Source: Candidatus Poseidoniaceae archaeon (GTDB lineage Archaea; Thermoplasmatota; Poseidoniia; Poseidoniales; Poseidoniaceae). Taken from it: a stretch of 18,087 bases of DNA. This document shows positions 1-7,872 of the stretch, in pieces (the first letter of the stretch is position 1; every line of letters begins with the position of its first letter). The DNA lies in NCBI GenBank assembly GCA_022424925.1, contig JAKMGM010000031.1, forward strand, positions 1 to 18,087, read 5' to 3'. The notes under the pieces are model-generated. The model had not been told where the DNA came from. It did not search any database and saw nothing but the letters and a program-made list of their open reading frames with translations. Both the position numbers and the translations under genes were made by a program.

Positions 1-902
<902 letters not shown>

Positions 903-1048
903 TTCTCTTGTTATGATCCTTAGGCTACTTGTCGCAAATTCATTTATTGAAATTGAATTACTGTCCTAAAAAAATTGGCGAGAGTATAATGCACTAATGC
1001 TTCTTACACAAAAATACGTCATAATCTCGATCACCTACCTGACCTTGA

Positions 1049-1084
1049 GCGATCTTCCGTGGGGGGAAGGTTTCTCAAGATCGC
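1049..1084 (-). other. Inverted repeat in the 16S leader
   Basis: GCGATCTT (1049-1056) and AAGATCGC (1077-1084) are perfect reverse complements separated by 20 bases. Nested alternatives exist. CTTGAG (1044-1049) can pair with CTCAAG (1074-1079). On the minus strand CTTCC and GGAAG inside the loop can stack on GCGAT/ATCGC, leaving a one-sided bulge. A processing signal or a leader hairpin is likely, but the function is inferred. Confidence 0.5.
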
Positions 1085-1179
1085 AATAGCTTCGGCTTCA
1101 CGTGTCAAGAGGATGGCGACGGTCATTGTCCGAAGACTCAGCCGCCAACGCCGTTCTCGACAACGCAAGCATCCTTGCC

Positions 1180-1196
1180 ACTTACCTCCCCTATAT
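1180..1196 (-). promoter_or_regulatory. Promoter-like element upstream of 16S rRNA, shared with the uL3 operon
   Basis: On the minus strand this reads ATATAGGGGAGGTAAGT. The same 17-base string with one change is found upstream of uL3 (17643-17659). The ATATA part could be a TATA box; transcription would then begin about 25 bases downstream, near the GGATGCTTGC string (1165-1174), roughly 270 bases before mature 16S. The conserved GGGAGGTAAGT next to it is not a standard TATA/BRE feature, so it may be a site for a regulator common to rRNA and ribosomal-protein genes. Position and orientation support a promoter role, but no start site is proven. Confidence 0.5.
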
Positions 1197-1283
1197 CAAA
1201 GTAACCTCTAACCATAGGTGTAAAAAATGGTGGACTGCGCCACAATTGTCACACAGAATCCCCCTATTCAGTCGAAATCATTA

Positions 1284-1301
1284 CGCTTTGGTAAAAAAGC
1301 G
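1284..1301 (-). terminator. Possible terminator after the TSP3-repeat gene
   Basis: Just after the stop codon at 1309, the minus strand reads CGCTTT TTTACC AAAGCG, a 6-bp stem (1284-1289 with 1296-1301) that contains a T-run. A second T6 run follows at 1222-1227. Archaeal termination usually depends on T-rich tracts, so both are reasonable end points for the upstream transcript. This is a pattern-based call only. Confidence 0.4.
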
Positions 1302-1308
1302 GTAAGAG

Positions 1309-3177
1309 TTATTCAATATCATAGAGGTGAATATTATCCATATCATACCAGACATTGACCCCTACGCCGGAGTAACCATCGTACCACCCTGTTGCTTCTG
1401 CAAACTGAAAGGTCATGCCGGACTTCGATTCATCATCAAGCTGAACACCTTCGCCTTCTGTGGCATTAGGGATGTAAATCGCAGGCATCGCATGCCCACC
1501 CCAATCTTCGTTTTCATTGGGTTTAACCAACAGCAGAATAAGAAGTGCATCATAGTCGATGGATTCCATGAGTGATACGTAGAGTGAGGCTGCATCTTCG
1601 CAGTCACCAGCGTGCTCCCACAACATCTCAATAGGGTATTTTGGATATTCATTCACACCCATTCCGTCGATGTCAAATTGATACGGAATCCCACCGACAA
1701 ATGCAAGAATGAAGTTAGCAATTTCCAGTTCCGAAGAGTAACCATTTTCGATAGCCAAATCTCTCAAGAGAGTAGCAAGTTCCACTACGTAATCCACATG
1801 TGGAGTTACAAATCTTTGGTAATCGTTCCAAGATGCGGTTGAGTGGTCAAGAAGTTTGTAACTTCTGTACAAGGCATAATCATAATTTAGATTCAATTCA
1901 TATGTTTGGTAGTCAAAAACCCAAACAAAATTAGGACTATTCATCACTCGTAAATCTTGGAACGTATATGAAAATTCGAGCGTACCATCGTAGCCATCAT
2001 TATCACCGATTCCCGTCACTGTCAACTCTTGAACATCGGCGACAACTGCAACACTGCTGTCAAGAACAAATGAGAATGCCTCTACATCATCAGCGATGTT
2101 GATGTCAACGGGGTCATCGAGAAACGAATCGGAATCCCACACAAGAATCTCTACCTCATGGAGCGATGTGTCTTCGGGTAAATCAATAAAGAATTCAAAA
2201 TCTAAGGTGATTTCGGTCTCGACAGTCATGGTAAGATAATTCTCGGTACCGCTCGTTGGCGAACATCCAATGTTCACATTACTGACTTCGACGCAAAAAT
2301 AAATTTCCGAATAGGCGTCAAAAATATCCATTGAATCATGGAGAGTGAACGTATGAAGGGAAAGTGAAAGGGCTGAATCGGAGTAATCATTGACATCAAT
2401 GGCGTCAACAACTCCATCATCATCATCGTCTAAATCGCTGTTATCACCTGTACCATCCGCATCAAAATCTACCCATTCGGTGCCGTCTCGAGGGAACTCG
2501 TCAATGGAATCGTTGTATCCATCTCCATCATCATCAAAATCGGCAATATCCCCGACACCATCTCGGTCAAGGTCAGACCAATCTGTAGGGTCTAATGGAA
2601 GGTCGTCATATGCATCCGTGTACCCATCGTTATCGTCGTCCGTATCCAAGGTATTCCCAATCCCATCACCATCGGTATCGTACCATTCTGTACCGTCCAA
2701 TGGAAAGACATCCTCTTCATCTGAAAAGCCGTCTCCATCATCATCTATATCGATGGTATTGCATTCACCATCACCATCAGAATCCAATGGGAAATCCGTA
2801 TAATCAAGATGGTCTGTATGTGGCAAACAGCGCTCCATTTCATCGAAATCTGAGTATCCATCCCCGTCATCATCAAGGTCTGCATTATCCCCTATACCGT
2901 CGTAATCGGTGTCTTTCCATTCGGTCGCATCACCAGGGAAGATATCGTCCGGATCCAAGATTCCATCGCCATCAGAATCCAAGGTGACTGCAAGTGTTTC
3001 CATCGGCATCAGTGTCACAAAAAGAAACCCCAAAGCAACAAAAACTACGACGGTGAGGCCTGCGATTATTCCAAGTGAAACCTCTTTCGAAGGCAACTCA
3101 AAAACAACCTGCCTAGGAGGTGACTGTCGAGGAACCTGTGCCTCCTCCCATATGGATTGAGGCTGTTGGTCAGTCAT
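1309..3177 (-). CDS. Membrane-anchored TSP3-repeat protein with transglutaminase-like domain
   Basis: The predicted protein has 622 residues. A short cytoplasmic tail is followed by one membrane helix (about 34-57), then five or six thrombospondin type 3 calcium-binding repeats (about 66-266) rich in DxDxDGxxD motifs and FPxDxTEW linkers. A beta-rich middle region (about 270-420) precedes a C-terminal transglutaminase-like fold with candidate catalytic Cys526 (GDCED), His562 (GGHAMP) and Asp600. With the N terminus inside, the repeats and enzyme domain face outside; the four cysteines at about 117, 139, 295 and 305 could form disulfides. The ATG at 3177 is chosen because a TATA box lies 24-30 bases upstream, which suggests a leaderless mRNA; TTG (3189) and ATG (3186) are in-frame alternatives without a good ribosome-binding site. 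Substrate and activity (peptidase, crosslinker or other) are unknown. Confidence 0.85.
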   Translation of the reverse strand: MTDQQPQSIWEEAQVPRQSPPRQVVFELPSKEVSLGIIAGLTVVVFVALGFLFVTLMPMETLAVTLDSDGDGILDPDDIFPGDATEWKDTDYDGIGDNADLDDDGDGYSDFDEMERCLPHTDHLDYTDFPLDSDGDGECNTIDIDDDGDGFSDEEDVFPLDGTEWYDTDGDGIGNTLDTDDDNDGYTDAYDDLPLDPTDWSDLDRDGVGDIADFDDDGDGYNDSIDEFPRDGTEWVDFDADGTGDNSDLDDDDDGVVDAIDVNDYSDSALSLSLHTFTLHDSMDIFDAYSEIYFCVEVSNVNIGCSPTSGTENYLTMTVETEITLDFEFFIDLPEDTSLHEVEILVWDSDSFLDDPVDINIADDVEAFSFVLDSSVAVVADVQELTVTGIGDNDGYDGTLEFSYTFQDLRVMNSPNFVWVFDYQTYELNLNYDYALYRSYKLLDHSTASWNDYQRFVTPHVDYVVELATLLRDLAIENGYSSELEIANFILAFVGGIPYQFDIDGMGVNEYPKYPIEMLWEHAGDCEDAASLYVSLMESIDYDALLILLLVKPNENEDWGGHAMPAIYIPNATEGEGVQLDDESKSGMTFQFAEATGWYDGYSGVGVNVWYDMDNIHLYDIE

Positions 3178-3200
3178 GGTGTTCATCAAGCACTGAACAC

Positions 3201-3207
3201 TATAAAT
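3201..3207 (-). promoter_or_regulatory. TATA box for the TSP3-repeat gene
   Basis: The minus strand reads ATTTATAGTG here. The box sits 24-30 bases before the ATG at 3177, which is the normal archaeal TATA-to-start spacing, so the transcript would begin at or next to the A of that ATG. This separates the gene from the ribosomal operon ending at secY and decides the start codon chosen. Confidence 0.55.
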
Positions 3208-3214
3208 GATACAC

Positions 3215-3230
3215 CGGACAAAACAGTCCG
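3215..3230 (-). promoter_or_regulatory. Inverted repeat just upstream of the TATA box
   Basis: CGGAC (3215-3219) and GTCCG (3226-3230) flank a 6-base T-rich loop (minus strand TGTTTT). It lies between secY and the next gene, immediately upstream of the TATA box. It may be a terminator hairpin for the ribosomal operon or an operator for the downstream gene; sequence alone cannot tell which. Confidence 0.3.
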
Positions 3231-3251
3231 TGACAATATGTGAGCCTCATA

Positions 3252-3264
3252 CCGCTGGAAGCGG
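3252..3264 (-). terminator. Small hairpin after secY
   Basis: CCGCT and AGCGG pair around a 3-base loop, 19 bases past the secY stop codon. No T-run follows directly, so it is a weak terminator candidate; it could instead protect the 3' end of the operon mRNA. Confidence 0.25.
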
Positions 3265-3282
3265 ATGAACATGGAATTAAAC

Positions 3283-5220
3283 TCAATCTGCTCCAAAGAA
3301 CTGTCGAATCATTGGGTGCATTTCCATGGCTTGTTCCTTTTGGATTTGCTCATAGGTACGCAAGATAATACCAACTGCAAGCAACAAACCTGTACCGGTC
3401 GCGTTACCAACCGTACCAAGTAAGTCAGCACCTGCAGCAAGCAATCCTACGAATGCACCAGAGAAGTATGTCACCGGAGGAATATAGTTCTCAAGAATCT
3501 TCTCAAGAATCTTAGGGTTCTTACGGAATCCAGGTATTTGCATTCCAGTTCGCTCGATTTGCTTCGCAACGTCCTTTGTACCCATATTGGTCGTGTCAAT
3601 CCAGAACTTTGCAAACACCATTGAACCAACGGTCATGAGCGCTGTGTAGAACACAACGTGTACCATGATTTGAGTCAAACTATGCCCGAATACGTCACCT
3701 TGTTGATTCAACAACGGTAGTAACCAGTCGTTGACTCCGTTAACCATACTCGCATACCATGCAAACCCTCCGGAAGCAGTTGTCTGACCCGCTTCGTACG
3801 TACCGATGTATTGCGATGCACTCGCCCAACCTTCACGTCCCAGGATTGGTGTCTGAGAGAGCGTAGGGTGGCTCCAGAAGAGCAAAGAGAACATGTTGAT
3901 GTTCGCAAGCAGAGCAGCCATCAAAATAACTGGAATGTTTGAAGCATAAACCAATCGGATAGGATACTTTCCTCTATGACCACGGACCTTCCCGTGCGTC
4001 AACGGCAGTTCGAGCTTGCTGGATTCAGCATAGGCAACCACCAAGAACACAACAATAGATGAAAACAATGCGGCAACAGGATTGACGTGCGTCAGTAAGA
4101 TCTGTTCAAATCCATTGTTTGAAATCATTTCAGCATTCGTCGCTTCTCGGAACATGTAGAAAATCATCGGTAGTGTACCCGATGGAGGGTTTTGGAGCGA
4201 ATATGGTACGCCGGTCGTTGCTGGCAAAGGTGAAAGTGTTCCGACAAAAGTCGATTGTGCCACACCTGCTGCAATGAACAGAGAAATACCTGAACCTATA
4301 CCCCACTTGCTGACCAGTTCGTCCAGCAAAAACACGAGGTAAGAGCCTGCAAACAACTGGGCTACAATCACGAAGTTCGCCCAACCGAGACCATATGAGT
4401 CGATGAGGAATTCTTGCGGGTCAAGGAAGCCGTACGTTTGTGGAATTGCTTCAATTGGAATCATAATGAGAACAAGCAACTTTTGCACGCCTTGGTACAT
4501 CGCTTTGTCCTCAGAGTTTCCAAGGTCAAGACGAATGATTTTCGCACCAGCGAAAAGCTGCATAATAATCGAACCGGTAACAATCGGGCCAATACCCAAG
4601 TGCATGATAGTACCCGAAGCACCTGCCATAATAGAACGGAATCCACTGAACAAATCCAATGCCTCTCCTGAAAGACCGTACAGCATGACGTTGGTCATAG
4701 CGAAGTAAATAATGAGAACGAAGGTCGTTGTCCACATTTTTTCGTTGAATCGAACGTGACGTTCTGGCTTTGTAATGGTTGGATAGACATCGACGAATCG
4801 TCGCAGAGCGTACAAACGGCTGCTGTCGTCTCCGCCCCACATGAAACATGTGATAATAGAAGCGGCACCAAATCCGAGTAAACATATACCGACAAGGAAG
4901 AACCCTACGCCTTCGTCGTAGCCGCCCCAAGCGGATGGACGGACATACCAGGCGGATAACCCGAGCATAGCAAGCCATCCAAGCAGTTTACCGTATCGCC
5001 CTACTACAGGCATAGACTTGAGTCCTTCTGGCATGTCAATCATGAGACACGCCATCAAGTAACCAACATAGACAAGGGAAAAGACGAGACCGAACAGAGC
5101 GGCTTCGCCACCTGCAGTGTCAAAACCTGCTTGCAGATCGTCACGAACCCAATAAACGAGTAGACCCCAATAAAGAAGACCTGAAAGGGCTACTGCAAGT
5201 GGCATTGGCTTATGTTTCAT
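3283..5220 (-). CDS. secY: Preprotein translocase subunit SecY with an N-terminal membrane extension
   Basis: SecY is the central channel of the Sec translocon, passing or inserting nascent proteins at the cell membrane. The core from about residue 141 matches archaeal SecY: KPERHVRFNEKMW before the first helix, GIGPIVTGSIIMQL, SKWGIGSGISLFIAAGV, HGKVRGHRGKYPIRLVYASNIPVI, and the C-terminal GFRKNP...YIPPVTYFSGAFVG region. Unusually, the protein is 645 residues, against about 430-490 in most archaea. The surplus is an N-terminal block of about 140 residues with four likely membrane helices (about 7-25, 39-62, 77-93, 104-128). An even number of helices would leave the SecY N terminus cytoplasmic. 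The start is well supported: GGAGGT lies about 8 bases before the ATG at 5220, and the gap to uL15 is 26 bases. It is the last gene of the ribosomal operon. Confidence 0.96.
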   Translation of the reverse strand: MKHKPMPLAVALSGLLYWGLLVYWVRDDLQAGFDTAGGEAALFGLVFSLVYVGYLMACLMIDMPEGLKSMPVVGRYGKLLGWLAMLGLSAWYVRPSAWGGYDEGVGFFLVGICLLGFGAASIITCFMWGGDDSSRLYALRRFVDVYPTITKPERHVRFNEKMWTTTFVLIIYFAMTNVMLYGLSGEALDLFSGFRSIMAGASGTIMHLGIGPIVTGSIIMQLFAGAKIIRLDLGNSEDKAMYQGVQKLLVLIMIPIEAIPQTYGFLDPQEFLIDSYGLGWANFVIVAQLFAGSYLVFLLDELVSKWGIGSGISLFIAAGVAQSTFVGTLSPLPATTGVPYSLQNPPSGTLPMIFYMFREATNAEMISNNGFEQILLTHVNPVAALFSSIVVFLVVAYAESSKLELPLTHGKVRGHRGKYPIRLVYASNIPVILMAALLANINMFSLLFWSHPTLSQTPILGREGWASASQYIGTYEAGQTTASGGFAWYASMVNGVNDWLLPLLNQQGDVFGHSLTQIMVHVVFYTALMTVGSMVFAKFWIDTTNMGTKDVAKQIERTGMQIPGFRKNPKILEKILENYIPPVTYFSGAFVGLLAAGADLLGTVGNATGTGLLLAVGIILRTYEQIQKEQAMEMHPMIRQFFGAD

Positions 5221-5246
5221 GGTAGTACCTCCTTAGAATACGGGAT

Positions 5247-5660
5247 TCACTCTTCTTCCCATTCGTCGTCTCCAGCCTCGATGCTGCCACCGGCGGCCTC
5301 GACCTTCTCGACTGCGTTCGAACTTGCTTCTTCGACAATGACCTTAAGGGCACTGTTAATTCGGCCGCTTCCAAGAAGTTTATCGATTCCCAATGCGGTC
5401 AAATTGATTGTATCGCTGCCTTTGGCCATGTCTTCCAGTTGGCTGACATTCACGGTGACGTATACTGTTCGAAGTGTAGGGTGACGGTTGAATCCGTGCA
5501 TACCCCAATGATTTGGCATGTACTTAATTCGGGTCATGACACGGTGCTTGTTAATACCGGCATTTCCTCGTCCACCACGCTTTCCTGCACCACGACCGGC
5601 TTTCTTGCCACGTCCGTGATATCGGTTTCGTCCACGATGCTTGTTTGCTTTAGTTCCCAT
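5247..5660 (-). CDS. rpl15: Large-subunit ribosomal protein uL15
   Basis: uL15 binds 23S rRNA during large-subunit assembly. The 137-residue protein has the expected very basic, glycine-rich N terminus (HRGRNRYHGRGKKAGRGAGK), the INKHRV...YMPNHWGMHGF segment typical of archaeal and eukaryotic L15/L27a, and a short folded C-terminal domain ending in an unusually acidic tail (DDEWEEE). The ATG at 5660 gives the best spacing from the Shine-Dalgarno sequence (TGAGGTGAT); ATG 5663 and GTG 5669 are in-frame alternatives. The preceding uL30 stop codon is the TGA that opens this same Shine-Dalgarno, which suggests coupled translation. Confidence 0.95.
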   Translation of the reverse strand: MGTKANKHRGRNRYHGRGKKAGRGAGKRGGRGNAGINKHRVMTRIKYMPNHWGMHGFNRHPTLRTVYVTVNVSQLEDMAKGSDTINLTALGIDKLLGSGRINSALKVIVEEASSNAVEKVEAAGGSIEAGDDEWEEE

Positions 5661-5670
5661 CATAATCACC

Positions 5671-6141
5671 TCAAATCATACGCTCAACGAGCGCACCAAT
5701 CTTATCTCCTCGGGAGCCAAGTGCTCCACCAACTACGAATGAACGCTTGATTCCACCCCAGCCCTTTGGGCCACGAGGTGGATGAAGTCGGAAGACACGC
5801 TTCAAGTCCGGTACGGCCTTGACCGTTGCATCACCGTCTGCAATTGCTTTAGCAAACGCACTGATGTCCTTGTAATCGGTGTGTTCTGCAACAATTTCAT
5901 CGGTTAAAGGAGCATCTCCGACCATTCTTCCACGGCCTGAAAGCATCATTTCAACAAGTTCTGGAGTAGCTTCTCCCCAAGTAATGTAATCTTTGGCTTT
6001 CTGAAGCATACCACGGTACTGTGGGTTTTCCGGGATAATCACTGCGTGATTTACCTTGGTGAGGTTCATGTGTGTCATGGTCTCTTTAATTCCACGCTCA
6101 ACACCAACATTACTTCGTGCTCGTACGACAATCCAACTCAT
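5671..6141 (-). CDS. rpl30: Large-subunit ribosomal protein uL30
   Basis: The 156-residue protein is of the long archaeal type of uL30 (eukaryotic L7-like), not the 60-residue bacterial type. It begins with the conserved beta strand WIVVRARSNVGVERGIKETM, followed by LTKVNHAVII and a middle GMLQKAKDYITWGEA. The C terminus has the archaeal RLHPPRGPKGWGGIKRSF box. Its ATG overlaps the uS5 stop codon (ATGA), and GGGAGG lies 8 bases upstream within the end of uS5, so the two are probably translated together. Confidence 0.96.
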   Translation of the reverse strand: MSWIVVRARSNVGVERGIKETMTHMNLTKVNHAVIIPENPQYRGMLQKAKDYITWGEATPELVEMMLSGRGRMVGDAPLTDEIVAEHTDYKDISAFAKAIADGDATVKAVPDLKRVFRLHPPRGPKGWGGIKRSFVVGGALGSRGDKIGALVERMI

Positions 6142-6902
6142 TCTAGAATCCTCCCTTTATTGATAAACAGACGCTCTTTCGACTCGTTCGAAACACGGGT
6201 TGTGTTCATGTTCTGTAGAGCGTTGAATGTTGCACCTGCGTAATTGATTGTTGTTCGCGTTTGACCCTTGGTTCGTGAAAGCACGTCAGATACGCCTGCA
6301 AGATCGAGGACTCGCTTTCCGGTTTCACCGATAACGAGACCCTTACCCTTCGCAGCCGGCATCAACGTAACTCGAGTTGATGCTGCCCGGCCATGAGTCT
6401 TGAATGGGATTGAAGTCCCAGGTCCTGCGGAAGATTCCCAAGAACCGTTACCGCGTTGAACAGCAATGAGGTTGAGTTTTGCAGCGATGATTGCTTTGCG
6501 AATTGCAGCAGCAACTTCCTTTGCTTTGGCCATTCCGAGCCCGACATAGCCGTCACGGTTACCAACACATGCCATGACATTGAAACGGACACGACGTCCG
6601 CTGTCTGTCATTCGCTGAACCATGTTCACCTTAATCACGTCATCTTCCAAGTTTGGAATCAGTGCATCGACGATTTCGACTTCTCGAATTGGTAGACCTG
6701 TGGCAAGTGCCTGTTCGTATGTGAGAACTTTCCCAGCCATGACCATTTGACCTAATCGTGTCTTTGGAACCCACTTTCGAAGGCCCGCCATAGGATCATC
6801 TTGCTTGCGGCGTCGTGGTCGACCCCCAGTATCCTCTGTTTCTTCAGGTGCAAGAGCTTGCATTAGCCCTGGTGCCATTTGTATGATTTCTTCTTCTGTC
6901 AT
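6138..6902 (-). CDS. rps5: Small-subunit ribosomal protein uS5
   Basis: uS5 lies near the mRNA entry channel and contributes to decoding accuracy. The 254-residue protein has the double-stranded-RNA-binding-like domain with RRVRFNVMACVGNRDGYVGL (about 103-122) and the C-terminal domain with GTSIPFKTHGR and a PAAKGKGLVIGE motif. It carries about 38 extra N-terminal residues, acidic then basic (RPRRRKQDD), of unknown role. Its start overlaps the uL18 stop by one base (TGATG), so ribosomes finishing uL18 can restart here. Confidence 0.97.
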   Translation of the reverse strand: MTEEEIIQMAPGLMQALAPEETEDTGGRPRRRKQDDPMAGLRKWVPKTRLGQMVMAGKVLTYEQALATGLPIREVEIVDALIPNLEDDVIKVNMVQRMTDSGRRVRFNVMACVGNRDGYVGLGMAKAKEVAAAIRKAIIAAKLNLIAVQRGNGSWESSAGPGTSIPFKTHGRAASTRVTLMPAAKGKGLVIGETGKRVLDLAGVSDVLSRTKGQTRTTINYAGATFNALQNMNTTRVSNESKERLFINKGRILE

Positions 6903-7411
6903 CAGTATGCCCCCTCAATTTGAGTTTTGGTTGATTCCACTGCTGTTGCAATGTCCCCGTTGATGTGAGAGCCGTTAATACGGTCTTCATCAGGTAAGAT
7001 GTTCTCACCGTGAGGAATGTCGAGGCCTGCATCGACCATGCCCTTGAGAGCAGAGAAGACGCGGTTTCCGGGGGTACTAGCAGCAAGCCCGATGTCGAGC
7101 ACTGCTTCTTCAGCACCTTGTGCAAGTGCAGCCTTGCCCATAGCATAACCCACCAGATATGATGCAGGGACAGACTTCTTGGAATAGTCGTCTGGCCAGC
7201 CGAATTTCTTTGTGAGGTCTGAGCCGGTTATCGAGACGGTAACCAAGTCACCAGATGCAGCCCAATTGACGAGTTGGCAAGTTGTTCGGGTGTTGGACAC
7301 ACGTACAACTGCTCGAGGCTTGCGGCCGGTGAGCAACTTGAGACGGCGACGGTAATCGGTCAAACCTGCCTTACGGCGTCGGAAGATAGAGCGGCGTTGT
7401 GTTCCTCGCAT
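6902..7411 (-). CDS. rpl18: Large-subunit ribosomal protein uL18
   Basis: uL18 binds 5S rRNA and helps load it, with uL5, on the large subunit. The 169-residue protein starts with the basic RGTQRRSIFRRRKAGLTDYR segment and continues with LLTGRKPRAVVRVSNTRTT, typical of archaeal L18 (eukaryotic L5 family). The later SVPASYLVGYAMGKAAL and VLDIGLAASTPGNRVFSALK segments are also family hallmarks. Its ATG overlaps the eL19 stop codon (TAATG). Confidence 0.97.
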   Translation of the reverse strand: MRGTQRRSIFRRRKAGLTDYRRRLKLLTGRKPRAVVRVSNTRTTCQLVNWAASGDLVTVSITGSDLTKKFGWPDDYSKKSVPASYLVGYAMGKAALAQGAEEAVLDIGLAASTPGNRVFSALKGMVDAGLDIPHGENILPDEDRINGSHINGDIATAVESTKTQIEGAY

Positions 7412-7872
7412 TACTGTTCACCTCCAGTGAATTCGACACCTTCCATGGTCATTTGAGAACGCATGTGTGCGATGGAACGGTAGGAACCGCCCTTCGCCTT
7501 GAGATAGTATCGACGGTATTGCGACGGTGCAATGGTTTCATCGTCGCGAAGTTCTTTGAGTACGCGTCGCTGTGAGCGAATGGTTCGCATCCATCGGTTC
7601 TTTCGAGGATTACGAGCGTTCGCTGTACCTGCACGCTTTCCTTGCCCCTTACGTCGTCCTTTACGCTTCTGTTCAAGACGAGCACGAGCACGGACTCTTG
7701 AAGTCCCCTTGATTGGCTTTGCTTTGATCCATCCTTCTTCGATAAATTCTCGAATGTCATCGGTCTGAACCGCTGAAGAGACTTGGTCAAGGTAGGCTGG
7801 GTTAATCCAAACACGGTGAACACCGCACTTGAGTAACTTAGCTGCTAGGCGCTTTTGGTTGGTAATTTGCAT
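7411..7872 (-). CDS. rpl19e: Large-subunit ribosomal protein eL19
   Basis: eL19 is an archaeal/eukaryotic protein with long basic helices that forms an intersubunit bridge. The 153-residue product begins MQITNQKRLAAKLLKCGVHR, followed by VWINP, IREFIEEGWIKAKPIKG and the KRKGRRKGQGKRAGTANAR basic helix, a very close family match. The ATG at 7872 is chosen over an upstream in-frame TTG (7875) because it overlaps the eL32 stop (TGATG) and has GGAGGG about 8 bases before it. Confidence 0.96.
   Translation of the reverse strand: MQITNQKRLAAKLLKCGVHRVWINPAYLDQVSSAVQTDDIREFIEEGWIKAKPIKGTSRVRARARLEQKRKGRRKGQGKRAGTANARNPRKNRWMRTIRSQRRVLKELRDDETIAPSQYRRYYLKAKGGSYRSIAHMRSQMTMEGVEFTGGEQ

Larger units (their letters stand above)
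903..1308 (-). other. 16S rRNA leader and intergenic region
   Basis: This 406-base stretch has no convincing gene. Reading on the minus strand from the end of the TSP3-repeat gene it holds, in order: a T-rich hairpin at 1284-1301 and a further run of six T at 1222-1227 that could end transcription; a promoter-like element at 1180-1196; a GC-rich foldable segment around 1111-1174, including a C(UUCG)G tetraloop hairpin; an inverted repeat at 1049-1084; and an AT-rich stretch next to the 16S 5' end. The foldable part is probably the pre-rRNA leader, whose processing stem would pair with sequence 3' of 16S that is not in the window. Confidence 0.6.

Noticed and set aside
1181..1188. AGGTAAGT, like a eukaryotic 5' splice site, in both shared elements
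   Set aside because: The organism is archaeal with no spliceosome; the likeness is coincidental, although the string is part of the conserved element.
1102..1305. Plus-strand open frame of 67 codons in the 16S leader
   Set aside because: No ribosome-binding site and no recognisable similarity; it lies over inverted repeats, a promoter-like element and T-rich strings of the other strand.
903..1308. tRNA, RNase P RNA or SRP RNA gene in the gap before 16S
   Set aside because: No cloverleaf or T-loop, and I could not recognise conserved RNase P or SRP core sequences.
2390..2803. Plus-strand serine/proline-rich open frame opposite the TSP3 repeats
   Set aside because: It is the antisense reading of Asp/Gly-rich repeat codons (GAT gives ATC or TCA); an artefact of the repeats.
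2400..2990. CRISPR array or DNA satellite
   Set aside because: The periodicity is protein-level TSP3 repeats with diverged DNA and an open reading frame throughout.
4526..4978. 150-codon minus-strand open frame inside secY
   Set aside because: Out-of-frame shadow of the SecY coding sequence, which matches the family over its core length.
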